From contig JAIUNW010000015.1 in assembly GCA_020161535.1 (NCBI GenBank), positions 1-64,000 on the forward strand: a stretch of DNA of 64,000 nucleotides, written 5' to 3'. This document shows, in pieces, positions 41,884-51,006 of this stretch. Origin of the DNA: Bacteroidota bacterium (lineage in GTDB: Bacteria; Bacteroidota; Bacteroidia; Chitinophagales; Chitinophagaceae). Positions within the stretch are counted from its first letter, which is position 1; every line of letters starts with the position of its first letter. The position numbers and the translations under genes were made by a program. Under the pieces are notes generated by a model. That model worked only from the letters and a program-made list of their open reading frames with translations. It searched no databases and was not told the DNA's origin.

Positions 41884-43212
41884 TCAATACTGGTCTTGGC
41901 CGGCATTCATCCCACCCCAGATTTTTTCTTGTGTAATGGGTGAACTGGGCGCTGACCAAAACGGGTCAGTGGCCGGTAACCCCAGAGGCAGAAAAATCAG
42001 GCTGCTCATGTACAGACTGCCGGTGGTGATATAATTGTTGGCCAGTGCAGGCTGGTGTCCGTCAACACCAATTTCCAACCAACCATCGGCGGTATAGGTG
42101 CCAGGCGCGCTTAGTGTGCGATGTAATACAGCACTCAACGCGCGACGCACCTGGCCGGCTGGCAGGTTGTCGGGAAGTTGTTTGCGCCAGGCCATGTCTG
42201 CCAGGTGATGGAAAGCACCACCACGATACACTACCGAGCGACCAATGATGGGATAAGAACCATCGGGGGCAATCAATCGTTCCAGGATGGTTGCATAACG
42301 CGCATTGGTCTTCTCCAATTTTTCGTGCATCACCGCATAAGGATTCGGCTCCACATCTTTCACGATGGCCTTGATTTTGTCTTTGAAACCAGGCGCCGTC
42401 ACTTTGATGGGCAATATGGTTTCCAATACAGCGGTGAGATAAGGATGAATCACCACACTGTTGTACATATCCCAATGAAACTCTTTGCCATCCGAATAAA
42501 TGCCATCGCCCAGGTACCATTGCTCCATTTGCCGCAAGGCATATTCAATGCGTACATCATCGTAGGGTAATCCGTTTTTAGCGAAGAAGGCTTCAATGAG
42601 GGCTGAGTTAAGAATCCAGTTATTATTAAAAGGCGTAACACTTCTGCAATCTGTAAAAGCAGTCACCACATTCTTCTTCACCTCTTCCGGCAATTGTTGC
42701 CAGATGCCCGGAGCCCGCATCAATGCAAACGCGAGATATGAGGCGTCAACCAACCGCTGGTTGCCCTGTTTAAAATTCAGGTAATCGGGCGATTGCGGAT
42801 TCACTGCATTGCTGAGTGCTTTTACAAAAAGGTCGCGGTATTTCTGGCGAAGGGCCAGTTCATTGGCGTCGCCGCCTTCTGCACTTAGCCAAGGTGCGAT
42901 ACCGGCCGACAAACGGCCAAATGCTTCCAGGTAAGCCGATGGTTTGGTAAAATCATTCACCACGCTGGAATCACCAAACTGAACGGTCATTTTTTGCTTC
43001 AGCGTACCGGCAGCCAGGTTGGTTAAAACAGGTGAAGCCATTTTATCGAGCGCAGTGAGCCAGGCCTGCCTGGTTTCAAGCGTACTATCGGTGCCGGCTA
43101 TTCGGCCGGCTACGGGCGTTGTGGTGACAAATACTTCTTTCGGAGCGCCACCGCCACAGGCAGCCAGCAATAAACTGAAAGCTGCCGTTACAACTAAAAA
43201 GGGTTTCATCAA
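41884..43212 (-). CDS. DUF2264 lipoprotein
   Basis: The 442-residue protein has a lipoprotein signal peptide (VVTAAFSLLLAAC) and the helical DUF2264 domain (RQAWLTALDKMASPVLTNLA, NFKQGNQRLVDASYLAFALM, GDGIYSDGKEFHWDMYNSVV). The all-alpha toroid fold is shared with glycan-active enzymes, and DUF2264 genes often occur in polysaccharide loci, so a role in uronic-acid or pectin-type glycan breakdown is possible. Not experimentally assigned. Confidence 0.9.
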   Translation of the reverse strand: MMKPFLVVTAAFSLLLAACGGGAPKEVFVTTTPVAGRIAGTDSTLETRQAWLTALDKMASPVLTNLAAGTLKQKMTVQFGDSSVVNDFTKPSAYLEAFGRLSAGIAPWLSAEGGDANELALRQKYRDLFVKALSNAVNPQSPDYLNFKQGNQRLVDASYLAFALMRAPGIWQQLPEEVKKNVVTAFTDCRSVTPFNNNWILNSALIEAFFAKNGLPYDDVRIEYALRQMEQWYLGDGIYSDGKEFHWDMYNSVVIHPYLTAVLETILPIKVTAPGFKDKIKAIVKDVEPNPYAVMHEKLEKTNARYATILERLIAPDGSYPIIGRSVVYRGGAFHHLADMAWRKQLPDNLPAGQVRRALSAVLHRTLSAPGTYTADGWLEIGVDGHQPALANNYITTGSLYMSSLIFLPLGLPATDPFWSAPSSPITQEKIWGGMNAGQDQY

Positions 43213-43260
43213 CGGGTGTTCGTTCGGGTTATTAATGAAGTTACAGTACTGCTGCTTTTT

Positions 43261-44493
43261 CTAGTACAGCAATCTTGCTTTAATGGTTTCTTTGACACCG
43301 CTTAACAGTTTCTGTGCTTGACCAGACAGTTTCTTGTCAACGTCGAGCACCACATAGCCAATCTCGTCGTTGGTTTTCAGGTATTGGCCCAGAATATTGA
43401 TATGGTGTTTACTGAGTTCTGTGTTAATCGCACTCAATACACCTGGTACATTCCGGTGGATATGCAAAATTCGGTGCGCGCCTTCCTGGGCGGGCAATCC
43501 CAATGGAGGAACGCTGTGAGAGCCAAAACTATTGCCAGCTTCCAGGTATTGCGACAATTTAACGCTCACATCCTCGCCAATATTTTGTTGGGCCTCTTCT
43601 GTTGAGCCACCAATATGCGGGGTCAGGATTACATTGGGCAGGTTTTGCAGTGGCGTTTCAAAGTGATCGCCGTTTTTTTCGGGCTCCCACGGGAAGGTAT
43701 CAATGGCTGCCCCCGAGAGATGGCCATCTTCCAGAAACTTCGCCAAATCATTGAGGTCCACCACTTCGCCCCGGGCATAATTCAACAGGATACTGCCTTT
43801 TTTGAAATGTTTCAATACCGACTTATTGATCATGTTCCGGGTCAACGGCGTGTCGGGTACGTGTAGGGTAATGATATCTGATTGCGATACCAGTTCTTTG
43901 ATGCTTTTGGCAGCCTGGGCATTGCCCAGCGGTAATTTGGTCAATACATCGTAAAACAGCACCCGCAGGCCCATGGCCTCGGCCAGCACACTCACTTGTG
44001 TGCCGATGCTGCCATAACCGATAATGCCCAGGGTTTTGCCCCGCAATTCAAAACTGCCCTTGGCCTCTTTGAGCCAAATACCCTGGTGGGCGGCAATATT
44101 CTTGTCGGGAATGCGACGAATCAACATGACGCATAAACCGATCACCAATTCAGCCACCGAACGGGTATTGGAATACGGCGCGTTGAACACGGCAACACCA
44201 CGGCGGGTAGCGGCTTTCAGGTCCACCTGGTTGGTGCCAATGCAAAAACAACCAATCGCCTGGAGTTTGGGCGCGGCTGCCAATACCTTGTCGGTAATCT
44301 GCGTTTTGGAACGGATGCCGAGTATATGAACATTCTTGATTTCTTTGATCAGTTCTTCTTCAGATAGGGCGCCCGACAGCTTTTTGACCGAATTGTAGCC
44401 CAAGGCCTGGAAATGCTTTACGGCTTTGTCGCTGATGTTTTCAAGGAATAAAATATTGATTTTTTCTTTTGGATAACTTGTTGTGGGCTCCAT
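43261..44493 (-). CDS. serA: D-3-phosphoglycerate dehydrogenase
   Basis: The 410-residue first enzyme of serine synthesis has a substrate-binding domain, NAD Rossmann motif GKTLGIIGYGSIGTQVSVLA, catalytic Arg/Glu/His region (LNYARGEVVD, then LTPHIGGSTEEAQ) and a C-terminal ACT domain (VPGVLSAINTELSKHHINIL) for serine feedback. Length and layout match the Escherichia coli type. Confidence 0.96.
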   Translation of the reverse strand: MEPTTSYPKEKINILFLENISDKAVKHFQALGYNSVKKLSGALSEEELIKEIKNVHILGIRSKTQITDKVLAAAPKLQAIGCFCIGTNQVDLKAATRRGVAVFNAPYSNTRSVAELVIGLCVMLIRRIPDKNIAAHQGIWLKEAKGSFELRGKTLGIIGYGSIGTQVSVLAEAMGLRVLFYDVLTKLPLGNAQAAKSIKELVSQSDIITLHVPDTPLTRNMINKSVLKHFKKGSILLNYARGEVVDLNDLAKFLEDGHLSGAAIDTFPWEPEKNGDHFETPLQNLPNVILTPHIGGSTEEAQQNIGEDVSVKLSQYLEAGNSFGSHSVPPLGLPAQEGAHRILHIHRNVPGVLSAINTELSKHHINILGQYLKTNDEIGYVVLDVDKKLSGQAQKLLSGVKETIKARLLY

Positions 44494-44630
44494 ATCATTG
44501 ATTGACTATTTGCAAATATCCCCGTTTTTAACCAATTAATAAGCCGTTAAACGCCGATGCGGCATACAATTTGCCCACATTTTTCCGTTATAGCGCTGTA
44601 ATCCGAATCCTAATATCAAATTGTAAGCTT

Positions 44631-45851
44631 TTGAAAAACAGTATTGTAGCAATTACTGCCACGCTCATAACCGGCTTGATGGGCTGTGGACAGCATGCTG
44701 GCGATGAAAATGCCGTTCCCGATCAAACGCACAATGTTAAAATAGTTCCGGCCTCCTTTCAATATGCCGACCGGTTGACCAACGAAAAATACCAGGCCGC
44801 CATTAGGGGTTTTTTCGAGAAAAATTTCGGTCGACAGGGTTTCAATGGCGCTTACCTGGTGGCCAAAGACGGTGCCATCATCAGTGAGGGGTATGAGGGC
44901 TATCGCGACCTCCAGAGTCGCGAGGGCGAGCTCGGTGAACACGATGCCTTCCACCTGGCCTCTGTGTCGAAAACCTTTACCGCCATGGCGGTTCTCAAAC
45001 TCTGGGAGAACGGCCAACTTGATATCAACAATGACCTGAGCCTGTATTTTGAAAAATTCCCTTACCCGGGCACTACCATCAAAATGTTGCTCAGCCACCG
45101 CAGTGGCCTACCGAATTATACAAACTATCTCGACGTATACCATTGGGACAAGAAAAAACAGGTGACCAACCTCGATGTATTGTCGAGCTTGTATACCCTG
45201 CACCCACCCCTGCAATTCCCTACCGGCAAACGTTTCGCTTACTGCAATACCAACTATGCCCTGCTGGCACTGGTGGTAGAAAAAGTAACCGGCAAACATT
45301 TTCCCGATTATATGCGCGAAACATTTTTCGAACCGCTGGGCATGGAAGACAGCTACATCTTCCAGCCGCAGGACGAAGAAAGATCGCTGCCTAGTTATGA
45401 GTGGAACAACCGCAAATACGGGCTGGAATTTATGGACCTGGTATACGGCGACAAAAATGTGTACTCGACCCCGCGCGATATGCTGAAATGGGACCAGGCC
45501 TTGTACAGTGGTAAACTATTTCGCGACAGCACCCTGCAGGCAGCGTTTACTGGTTACAGTTATGAAAAGAAAGGTGCCCGTAATTATGGCCTTGGCTGGC
45601 GCCTCACCGAAGTGGACAACGGTAAAAAAATCGTGTACCACAATGGCTGGTGGCATGGCAACAATACAGTGTTTATCCGGCTGCTTGATGAGCATGCAAC
45701 CATCATTGTATTGGGCAACAAATTCAACAAAGGCATCTATCGTTCTAAACAACTCTGTGATCTCTTTGGTGATTACCGGCAGAGCAATAAACTCTTCCAG
45801 GAATCAGACATGGAAGCGACCGACCATATCGCTGCCGGTGGTTCACAATAA
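44631..45851 (+). CDS. Class C beta-lactamase-like serine hydrolase, lipoprotein
   Basis: The 406-residue protein carries the three serine-hydrolase motifs: SVSK in LASVSKTFTAMA, YCN in FAYCNTNYALL, and the HNG region HNGWWHGNN in place of KTG. A TTG start at 44631 is proposed because it yields a normal lipoprotein signal (KNSIVAITATLITGLMGC); the frame has no ATG before the mature domain. Family members include esterases, peptidases and penicillin-binding proteins as well as beta-lactamases, so resistance should not be assumed. Confidence 0.9.
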   Translation: MKNSIVAITATLITGLMGCGQHAGDENAVPDQTHNVKIVPASFQYADRLTNEKYQAAIRGFFEKNFGRQGFNGAYLVAKDGAIISEGYEGYRDLQSREGELGEHDAFHLASVSKTFTAMAVLKLWENGQLDINNDLSLYFEKFPYPGTTIKMLLSHRSGLPNYTNYLDVYHWDKKKQVTNLDVLSSLYTLHPPLQFPTGKRFAYCNTNYALLALVVEKVTGKHFPDYMRETFFEPLGMEDSYIFQPQDEERSLPSYEWNNRKYGLEFMDLVYGDKNVYSTPRDMLKWDQALYSGKLFRDSTLQAAFTGYSYEKKGARNYGLGWRLTEVDNGKKIVYHNGWWHGNNTVFIRLLDEHATIIVLGNKFNKGIYRSKQLCDLFGDYRQSNKLFQESDMEATDHIAAGGSQ

Positions 45852-45877
45852 GCCTTCTTTTTCGTACATTCCGGTAT

Positions 45878-47359
45878 ATGATCGCATTGTCGTCCCAACA
45901 AATCCGGGATTGGGATCAGTATACCATTCAACAGGAAAATTCTACCTCGCTCATCCTGATGGAGCGGGCAGCCAATGCGTGCGTGCAATGGATGACAGCC
46001 CACGCTATTCCAGGTGAAAAGCCGGTTTTTATTTTCTGCGGAAAAGGGAACAATGGCGGCGACGGACTGGCCATTGCGCGACTACTCTCCGAGCGCGGCC
46101 ATACAGTGATTGTATACATCATCGAATTTGGCAAAGTTGGTACCCCCGATTTTCAGGCCAACCTGCAACGGTTACACGAAAACAATATTCCCGTTCATTA
46201 TTTGCAAGAAGACGTACCCCTGCCCCTGCTACCGGTGGGATCATGGATCATCGATGCCTTGCTGGGTACAGGCGCCAATCGATTTCCTGAAGGTCGAATG
46301 GCTGCACTGATTCATCACCTCAACCAAACAGAAAACCCGATTTGCAGTATCGACCTGCCAAGTGGTATGCTGGCCGATCGTTCAGTGCCGGCCAATAGTT
46401 GTATAACGGCAACGGTCACCCTAAGTTTTCAATGTTTTAAACCGGCACTGCTTTTTGCCGACAATGCATTTGCATTTGGCAAAGTGGTGTTGCTTGATAT
46501 CGGTCTGCATCCCGATTATCTCAACCAGATAACGCCCTTATACGAAGCGATAGACCGCTCTTTCGCGGCTTCCATATTTCAGCCACGCGGCGAATTTTCG
46601 CACAAAGGGCATTTCGGTCATGCATTGCTGTTAGCTGGCTCGGTTGGCAAAATGGGCGCGGCCATCCTGGCCGGCAAAGCCTGTTTGCGATCAGGACCCG
46701 GGCTCCTCTCCTTTTTGAATCCAACCGGCAACCAGGCCATTTTACAGATCGCCCTGCCCGAAGCCATGTGCCTGACAGCGCCAGCCAATTACAATGTTTA
46801 CCGTGCCGTTGGTTGCGGCCCGGGACTCGGTACCAGTCCCGAATCCACTGCCGCTTTGAAGGAGGTGTTGAATAATACTGATCGTCCGCTGGTGCTGGAT
46901 GCCGATGCCCTCAACCTGCTGGCCATGCACGCCGACTGGCAGCCCCTGGTGCCCTATTTTTCTATCGTAACACCCCATCCCAAGGAATTCGATCGACTGG
47001 CGGGCAGTTCTTCATCAGAGAGTGAGCGCTGGCAAAAAGCCATCGACCTGGCCCGGTCGCGCGGCTGGGTGGTGATCCTCAAAGGCCATTTTACCCTGAT
47101 TGCGATGCCCGGCGGCAAAGCTTATTTCAATACATCAGGCAATGCCTCGATGGCCAAGGGTGGCAGCGGCGATGTATTGACGGGTATGTTAACCGGTTTA
47201 TTAACCCACGGTTATTCTTCTGAACAGGCTGCTATTCTGGGAGTTTACTTACATGGACGAGCGGGCGAATTGGCGTCTATCGGTTATGGCATGGAATCGT
47301 CGCTGGCCACCGATACCATCGAACAAATCGGCGCGGCCTTTAAAGAAATCGGTGCCTGA
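45878..47359 (+). CDS. nnr: Bifunctional NAD(P)HX epimerase / ADP-dependent dehydratase
   Basis: The 493-residue metabolite-repair enzyme. The N-terminal YjeF_N epimerase part (about 1-215) has FCGKGNNGGDGLAIARLL and IIDALLGTGANRFPEG. The C-terminal ribokinase-like dehydratase (about 230-493) has GSVGKMGAAILAGKACLRSG, DADALNLL, LKGHFTLIAMP and AKGGSGDVLTGMLTGLL. It is a full-length fusion as in E. coli YjeF. It ends directly against the convergent helicase gene. Confidence 0.95.
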   Translation: MIALSSQQIRDWDQYTIQQENSTSLILMERAANACVQWMTAHAIPGEKPVFIFCGKGNNGGDGLAIARLLSERGHTVIVYIIEFGKVGTPDFQANLQRLHENNIPVHYLQEDVPLPLLPVGSWIIDALLGTGANRFPEGRMAALIHHLNQTENPICSIDLPSGMLADRSVPANSCITATVTLSFQCFKPALLFADNAFAFGKVVLLDIGLHPDYLNQITPLYEAIDRSFAASIFQPRGEFSHKGHFGHALLLAGSVGKMGAAILAGKACLRSGPGLLSFLNPTGNQAILQIALPEAMCLTAPANYNVYRAVGCGPGLGTSPESTAALKEVLNNTDRPLVLDADALNLLAMHADWQPLVPYFSIVTPHPKEFDRLAGSSSSESERWQKAIDLARSRGWVVILKGHFTLIAMPGGKAYFNTSGNASMAKGGSGDVLTGMLTGLLTHGYSSEQAAILGVYLHGRAGELASIGYGMESSLATDTIEQIGAAFKEIGA

Positions 47360-48586
47360 TCAGGATTTCTTTTTCCGCTTTTTGGGTTCTGTTGCAGCAG
47401 CTTCTTCCAGCAGTTTTCGCCAGTTATCATTTGGCGTGTCTTCCGTCTCCGCTACTGTTAGCCGGTAGCTTTCGGTATCAATATTTCGCTCTTTGATATC
47501 GGTACCGGTATAGGCTTCAATGGCATCGAGCAGGGGTTGTTCTTCCTTGCTCACAAATGAAATGGCTTCACCCCTTTTCACACCCCGGCCGGTACGCCCC
47601 ACGCGGTGTACATAACTCTCCGGATGATCGGGCAGGTCGTAATTCACCACATAATCAACATCGGGAATATCGATGCCGCGTGCATTCACATCGGTGGTGA
47701 TCAGCAAACGGCTTTGTCCTTCTCTGAAACTCGTCAACACTTTTAAGCGATCGGTCTGTTCCTTGCCACTGTGCATCACCAATGCGTCGATACCCACGCG
47801 TTGCATCGCCGCCGCAACCCGATCGGCCCGCAGTTTGGTGCGCACAAATACCAGCACTTTGGCTTCGGGTCTTTCTTTGAGCAGTTTTTCGAGGAAAAAT
47901 CGTTTGTCGTCCATCTCAATGCGCGCAAATGCATGATCCACATTTTTCGACACCGGGTCTTTGGGTGATAGCTGGATGCGGATGGGTTTTTTAACGATGC
48001 GATAGGCCAGCTCTTTGATGCGCTCATTGATGGTGGCGGAAAAAAACAAGGTCTGCCGGCGCGTGGGCAGCTTGCGCACCAGGTCGTTGATATCGGTGAG
48101 AAAACCGAGGTCGAGCATATGATCGGCTTCATCAAGTATCAACACTTCAATATGCGCCAAAGCCAGGTGCCCCTGGTGCGATAGGTCAAACAATCGACCT
48201 GGCGTTGCAACCAATATATCGACGCCGTTTTTCAGGGCGCCAATTTGTGGGTCTTGCCCAACGCCACCGAACAAGCCCAATACTTTGAGACCCGTATGCC
48301 GCGTGATGTCTCTGAACACGGTGGCAATCTGCACGGCTAATTCGCGCGTGGGGACCATTACCAGGCAACGCAATACATTGAGCTGTCGCTTGCGCAGCAA
48401 GCGGTCGGCCACCGGTATGGCAAAAGCCGCGGTTTTACCTGTGCCGGTTTGCGCGATGGCAAGCACATCTTCGCCCTTCAAAATGGAGGGGATGGCTTTG
48501 TACTGGATATCGGTGGGTTTTCTGAATCCGAGTTCTTCCAAACTTTCTTTGATGGCCGGGTCAATATGGTACTGCGCAAACTTCAT
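47360..48586 (-). CDS. rhlE: DEAD-box RNA helicase, RhlE-like
   Basis: The 408-residue helicase shows the Q-motif region (GFRKPTDIQYKAIPSIL), motif I AQTGTGKTAAFAIP, PTRELAVQ, DEAD in LILDEADHMLDLGF, SAT, and HRVGRTGR. The C-terminal tail is short and basic. It remodels structured RNA in ribosome assembly or mRNA decay. A TAATTTTG box sits 5 nt before the ATG, suggesting a leaderless mRNA. Confidence 0.94.
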   Translation of the reverse strand: MKFAQYHIDPAIKESLEELGFRKPTDIQYKAIPSILKGEDVLAIAQTGTGKTAAFAIPVADRLLRKRQLNVLRCLVMVPTRELAVQIATVFRDITRHTGLKVLGLFGGVGQDPQIGALKNGVDILVATPGRLFDLSHQGHLALAHIEVLILDEADHMLDLGFLTDINDLVRKLPTRRQTLFFSATINERIKELAYRIVKKPIRIQLSPKDPVSKNVDHAFARIEMDDKRFFLEKLLKERPEAKVLVFVRTKLRADRVAAAMQRVGIDALVMHSGKEQTDRLKVLTSFREGQSRLLITTDVNARGIDIPDVDYVVNYDLPDHPESYVHRVGRTGRGVKRGEAISFVSKEEQPLLDAIEAYTGTDIKERNIDTESYRLTVAETEDTPNDNWRKLLEEAAATEPKKRKKKS

Positions 48587-48591
48587 GCAGG

Positions 48592-48617
48592 CAAAATTAG
48601 GAAAGATACTAGCTTTG
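48592..48617. promoter_or_regulatory. Overlapping divergent promoter boxes of rhlE and the MATE gene
   Basis: The 39-bp gap holds TAATTTTG on the minus strand (48599-48592, 5 nt before the rhlE ATG) and TAGCTTTG on the plus strand (48610-48617, 8 nt before the MATE ATG). Each promoter's upstream region overlaps the other's core. Confidence 0.55.
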
Positions 48618-48625
48618 CCGCCCCC

Positions 48626-49945
48626 ATGTTACGGAAAGAAGCGAAACATACCATTCAATTGGCCATCCCCATTATTATTGGCGAACTGGCACAAATGGCC
48701 CTCCACCTGATTGATGCGGCCATGGTGGGCGCCATTAGTTACAAGCAACTGGCTGCTTCTGCCCTGGTGATCAATTCGATGAATATCCCTTTTGTATTGG
48801 GCATTGGTATGACGATTTCGGTATCGCAAATGGTGTCGCTGGCCCATGGCCGGAACGACCGGCAAAAAGTTTCGCACTATCTCTACAACGGCTTTATTCT
48901 ATGTGCCGGCACCGCTTTGCTGATAGCGGGTTTGCTGATCTACGGCGCACCGCTATTACGCAACATGAAGCAAGACCCCGAAGTGGTGGAGCTGGCCATT
49001 CCTTTCTTGCGACTCATGGGCTTGTCGATTGTGCCCATGTTGTTGTTTATGACGTTGAAGCAGTTTGCCGACGGACTTCAATACACCAAAACCGCAATGA
49101 TTTTGTCGTTGGGTGCCTTGCCGTTGAACATATTGCTGAACTGGTTATTGATCTATGGCCATTGGGGGTTCCCGCGACTCGAACTCCTGGGTGCAGGATG
49201 GGCCACGCTGATCACGCGAAGCCTTAGTTTTATTTTATTGTTATTAGTGATTTTGCGACACCCAACTTTTCGGCCATACATCGCCGTTAGTGCCTCGCAG
49301 TGGAAGTTAAAAATGCAAACCTTTCATGAGTTATTGCATATCGGTATTCCCAGTGCCTTGCAGATTGGTTTGGAAGCCGGTGCCTTTGCGGTATCGGGTA
49401 TTATCATTGGTACCATTGGCGCTGTTCCCCAAGCAGCCCACCAGATCGCTTTGAGTTGTGCCTCTTTCACTTTTATGGTGTCGATGGGCCTGGCACAGGC
49501 AGGTTCCATTCGCGTCAGCAATGCATTTGGCGCGGGTAACAAATCGAAGATCAGCGAAGTGGGTCGAAGTACCCTGCTCACCGCCCTGGCCTACGGTGTT
49601 TTTTGTGCCCTTGCCTTTACGCTGTTTCGCAACCAGTTGCCCTTGCTGTTTAATAAGAATACCGAAGTGGTGACATTGGCGTCGCTGTTGTTATTGTACG
49701 CTGCTTTCTTCCAGATTCCTGATAGCACCCAGGCCATTGGTGCCGGTTTATTGCGCGGCATCAAAGATGTGAAGCTGCCCACCGTGTTGGTCGCGGTTGC
49801 ATATTGGGTGGTAGGCCTGCCACTCGGGTACCTGATGGCCTTTCATTTTAATTGGGGCGCACCAGGCATCTGGGTGGGACTGATCATAGGTTTGAGCCTG
49901 GCATCGGTATTCCTGGTGATTCGCTTTCTGCGGATGAGTCGTTGA
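48626..49945 (+). CDS. MATE-family efflux transporter
   Basis: The 439-residue, 12-TM transporter exports drugs or metabolites by Na+ or H+ antiport. Typical segments: IPIIIGELAQMALHLIDAAM, LLNWLLIYGHWGFPRLELLG, AHQIALSCASFTFMVSMGLA and IPDSTQAIGAGLLRG. ATG 48626 is chosen; the longer frame runs antisense through rhlE. Its last 62 bp overlap the convergent AI-2E family gene. Confidence 0.93.
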   Translation: MLRKEAKHTIQLAIPIIIGELAQMALHLIDAAMVGAISYKQLAASALVINSMNIPFVLGIGMTISVSQMVSLAHGRNDRQKVSHYLYNGFILCAGTALLIAGLLIYGAPLLRNMKQDPEVVELAIPFLRLMGLSIVPMLLFMTLKQFADGLQYTKTAMILSLGALPLNILLNWLLIYGHWGFPRLELLGAGWATLITRSLSFILLLLVILRHPTFRPYIAVSASQWKLKMQTFHELLHIGIPSALQIGLEAGAFAVSGIIIGTIGAVPQAAHQIALSCASFTFMVSMGLAQAGSIRVSNAFGAGNKSKISEVGRSTLLTALAYGVFCALAFTLFRNQLPLLFNKNTEVVTLASLLLLYAAFFQIPDSTQAIGAGLLRGIKDVKLPTVLVAVAYWVVGLPLGYLMAFHFNWGAPGIWVGLIIGLSLASVFLVIRFLRMSR

Positions 49946-50966
49946 GGGTCGACAAACCATCTTCCGTATCAAATTCATTCAGGTAAATGCGAACGAGTAC
50001 CAGGATATAACTCATCAGCAGCGGACCGAAAATCAGGCCGATGAAACCAAAGAGGCTAAGTCCCGCGATAACCCCCATCACCGTCACCACCGGATGCACA
50101 TCGCCAAAACGTTTCAACAACGTCATGCGTGCTACCGTGTCGATATTACCTGTTACCAACAGGCTGTATAACAACAAACCGGTTCCCTGCCAGTTTTGCC
50201 CGTTGGCATACAAAAAAATCACCACCGGTACCCAAATGATCATGGTACCCACCATGGGAAAAAAGGCAAACAAGCCAGTCAGCGTTCCCCAAATCAAAAA
50301 CTCAGGCACACCGAAAATTGAATACCCGATGGTGGCCGTTATGCCCTGTATTATTGAAATCAACGGAATCCCAATGGCATTGGCCTTGATGGTATTCTGG
50401 GTTTCTTCCACCAGTAAATTGATGTTCCTGTTTTTAAGCGGTGTGATGCGCCACAGGAATGATTCGAGTTTGCGTCCCTCTACCAACATATAATACAATA
50501 GAAAAAGCATGATGACCAGGTTGGCCAAAATATTAGAGGTGCTATTGAGCAAGCCCGGTACCACGCCGCCTATTTTTTCAAACACGGCGTTGAGTGAATT
50601 GTTACCAAGTATTTTGTAGTCGTAGCGTGTCTCAATGGTTTCGATGGCGTTTTTCAATACATCAACATAACGCTGTGGCTGGCTCAAAAAGCTTTCTATC
50701 TTGGGCTCCAGCAGGGTTACCACCAGGTACACCGGAATGCCCAACACCACCAGGTAAAAAAGCAGGAACCCCAAAGCCGTCCAGCCTTTTTTGGATTTTT
50801 TGGTTTCAGTCAATTCAAAATACTTCGCGCGGCTAATGGTGTACAAGGTCAACGCGCAGAGCATGCCGGGGATGAACGCTCTTAAACTGTAGAACAATAA
50901 AAAAGTGAGTACCAGGATCAGTGCGAGTAGAAAAAGCTGCTTTAGTTTGGTATTGAAAGTTTTCAT
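49884..50966 (-). CDS. AI-2E family (PerM/YdiK-like) transporter
   Basis: The 360-residue membrane protein has about eight helices and family signatures TLTGLFAFFPMVGTMIIWVP and HPVVTVMGVIAGLSLFGFIG, then GLIFGPLLMSYILVL. The family includes the AI-2 exporter TqsA and Na+/H+ antiporters; substrate is unknown here. The last 21 codons are antisense to the MATE gene and encode a low-complexity Ser/Pro/Glu tail. Confidence 0.92.
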   Translation of the reverse strand: MKTFNTKLKQLFLLALILVLTFLLFYSLRAFIPGMLCALTLYTISRAKYFELTETKKSKKGWTALGFLLFYLVVLGIPVYLVVTLLEPKIESFLSQPQRYVDVLKNAIETIETRYDYKILGNNSLNAVFEKIGGVVPGLLNSTSNILANLVIMLFLLYYMLVEGRKLESFLWRITPLKNRNINLLVEETQNTIKANAIGIPLISIIQGITATIGYSIFGVPEFLIWGTLTGLFAFFPMVGTMIIWVPVVIFLYANGQNWQGTGLLLYSLLVTGNIDTVARMTLLKRFGDVHPVVTVMGVIAGLSLFGFIGLIFGPLLMSYILVLVRIYLNEFDTEDGLSTLNDSSAESESPGIPMPGSNL

Positions 50967-51006
50967 GACTGCTGTTTATCAAATCACAGACCAGCATAGC
51001 GCTGGT

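Noticed and set aside
44631..45851. Antibiotic-resistance beta-lactamase call
   Set aside because: The fold is shared by many esterases and peptidases and the third motif is HNG rather than KTG, so resistance cannot be claimed.
48449..48625. 5' extension of the MATE frame
   Set aside because: It is antisense to the rhlE start region; ATG 48626 begins the conserved protein and follows a -7 box.
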